Program-made: the position numbers and the translations under genes
From: a bacterium SCSIO 12643
GTDB lineage: Bacteria > Bacteroidota > Bacteroidia > Flavobacteriales_G > Salibacteraceae
DNA: 64,000 nucleotides
Direction of reading: 5' to 3'
Assembly (NCBI GenBank): GCA_024398135.1
Contig: CP073750.1
Location: 3,658,001 to 3,722,000 of the forward strand
In this document: piece after piece, positions 63,361 through 64,000 of the stretch
Layout: every line of letters starts with the position of its first letter
Position numbering within the stretch: position 1 is the first letter of the stretch
The notes under the pieces: model-generated
What the model was told of the DNA's origin: nothing
Databases searched by the model: none
What the model saw: only the letters and a program-made list of their open reading frames with translations

Positions 63361-63639
63361 ATGAACAATTTAAATCAAAGACTAGAATTCCATCCGGAAA
63401 TGAATCTATATAGCCAATATGTACACCTGAAGCATGAAGAGAGTTTTGTGGAAGTTGGAGATTATGTCCAATCTGAACAAGCCATAGGTCTTTCAGGAAA
63501 AACGGATCAAACCGACATGGAACATCTTCATTTCAATGTGTTAAAACCAAATGATTCCGGGATGGAATCTACACCCATTGAATTTGTTGGCGGTCATAAA
63601 GGTGCTGATTTTAAAAAAGGCGATTGGATTAAAAAATAA
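63361..63639 (+). pseudogene. N-terminally truncated M23-type peptidase fragment
   Basis: The 92-residue frame contains SQYVHLKHEESFVEVGDYVQ, AIGLSGKTDQ and MEHLHFNVLK. These are the second half of an M23/LytM endopeptidase domain with its HxH zinc motif (HLH). The first zinc-binding half (H-x-G-x-D) is absent, and only about 40 bases separate it from the previous gene. Translation from the ATG at 63361 is possible, but the product could not fold as a complete peptidase. Confidence 0.6.
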
Positions 63640-63765
63640 TGAGTGAAGAACTATAGTACCATAGGAAAATACAAAACCTTATTGATCCATTAGATAGTTT
63701 AATCAACTTATTGACGTCAAAACAAAAGCTTCATTTATACTATGCATCAATACAAAATTTAGAAG

Positions 63766-64000
63766 ATGAGATTTCATACACGTAAATGGGTAAAACCCGA
63801 AGATTTAAATCCAAATGGGACATTGTTTGGTGGTCGTTTATTGGCCTGGATTGATGAAGAGGCTGCATTGTATGCGGTGGTACAATTAGAAAATCAAAGG
63901 GTGGTGACCAAGTTCATGTCCGAAATAAATTTCAACAGTAAAGCTATGCAAGGCGATATTGTAGAAATCGGAATAGAGGTGAAGAAGTTTGGCAAAAGCT
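63766..64000 (+). CDS. Acyl-CoA thioesterase, hotdog fold (partial, cut by window end)
   Basis: The first 78 residues are visible. RFHTRKWVKPEDLNPNGTLF is followed by GGRLLAWIDEEAALYAV and VVTKFMSEINFNSKAMQGDI. This is the YciA/BACH-type hotdog thioesterase start, including N-x-x-G-T-L-F-G-G and the catalytic-helix Asp of WIDE. It hydrolyses acyl-CoA to free acid and CoA. The 3' end lies outside the window. Confidence 0.85.
   Translation, partial: MRFHTRKWVKPEDLNPNGTLFGGRLLAWIDEEAALYAVVQLENQRVVTKFMSEINFNSKAMQGDIVEIGIEVKKFGKS

Overview
The window reads as chromosomal DNA of a member of the Bacteroidota, most likely a flavobacterial-type marine or aquatic organism. The evidence is type IX secretion (T9SS) C-terminal sorting tails with a YPNP motif on three secreted proteins, SprB and HYR repeats, a one-protein hybrid two-component system with AraC-type output, a DnaE with its own N-terminal proofreading exonuclease, promoters resembling TTG-N19-TANNTTTG, and few Shine-Dalgarno sequences. 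No rRNA, tRNA, CRISPR array, integrase or transposase was recognised.

Region by region. 1-8.4 kb: a gene-free repeat-like stretch, a lipoprotein with a degenerate metallo-beta-lactamase fold, a DoxX protein, a DNA photolyase and dnaE. 8.4-24 kb: two giant T9SS-secreted proteins, a 51-residue Cys-rich protein, thioredoxin, a hybrid sensor kinase (HTCS), and two paralogous small-RNA-like units (about 13.4 and 23.9 kb) whose promoters share identical words at identical spacing plus three 21-bp-phased repeats. 24-27.4 kb: tryptophanase and an SF2 helicase. 27.5-38.9 kb: a tight operon of two B12-type radical SAM proteins, a GT87-type membrane glycosyltransferase and a SPASM radical SAM protein; then YkgJ-type, beta-barrel and YqgE genes, a fourth radical SAM gene, a secreted protein, and a decayed internally deleted copy of the SPASM gene. 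39-47.4 kb: a two-subunit NAD-linked formate dehydrogenase, a divergent YdeP-type molybdoenzyme and the NAD(P)HX repair enzyme. 47.5-54.2 kb: a T9SS beta-propeller protein, a double-length UvrA with four ABC ATPase modules, and a small barrel-like protein.

54.2-58.8 kb is the most unusual segment: a very AT-rich island holding a reverse transcriptase directly coupled (TAAATG) to a family A DNA polymerase domain protein, preceded by a structured non-coding leader. It is bounded by GTTGTGCGC and its exact reverse complement, followed by a long imperfect palindrome ending in GTTATAAG, which resembles integron-cassette logic. A second two-gene unit (DUF-type proteins) follows. I infer a mobile, probably defence-related RT/polymerase module. 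58.8-64 kb: a small gene with a structured leader that can pair with its own start codon, an S41 peptidase, a HExxH lipoprotein, relics of an alpha/beta hydrolase and an M23 peptidase, a DJ-1/PfpI-like lipoprotein lacking the nucleophilic Cys, a 46-residue protein, and the start of a hotdog thioesterase cut by the window end.
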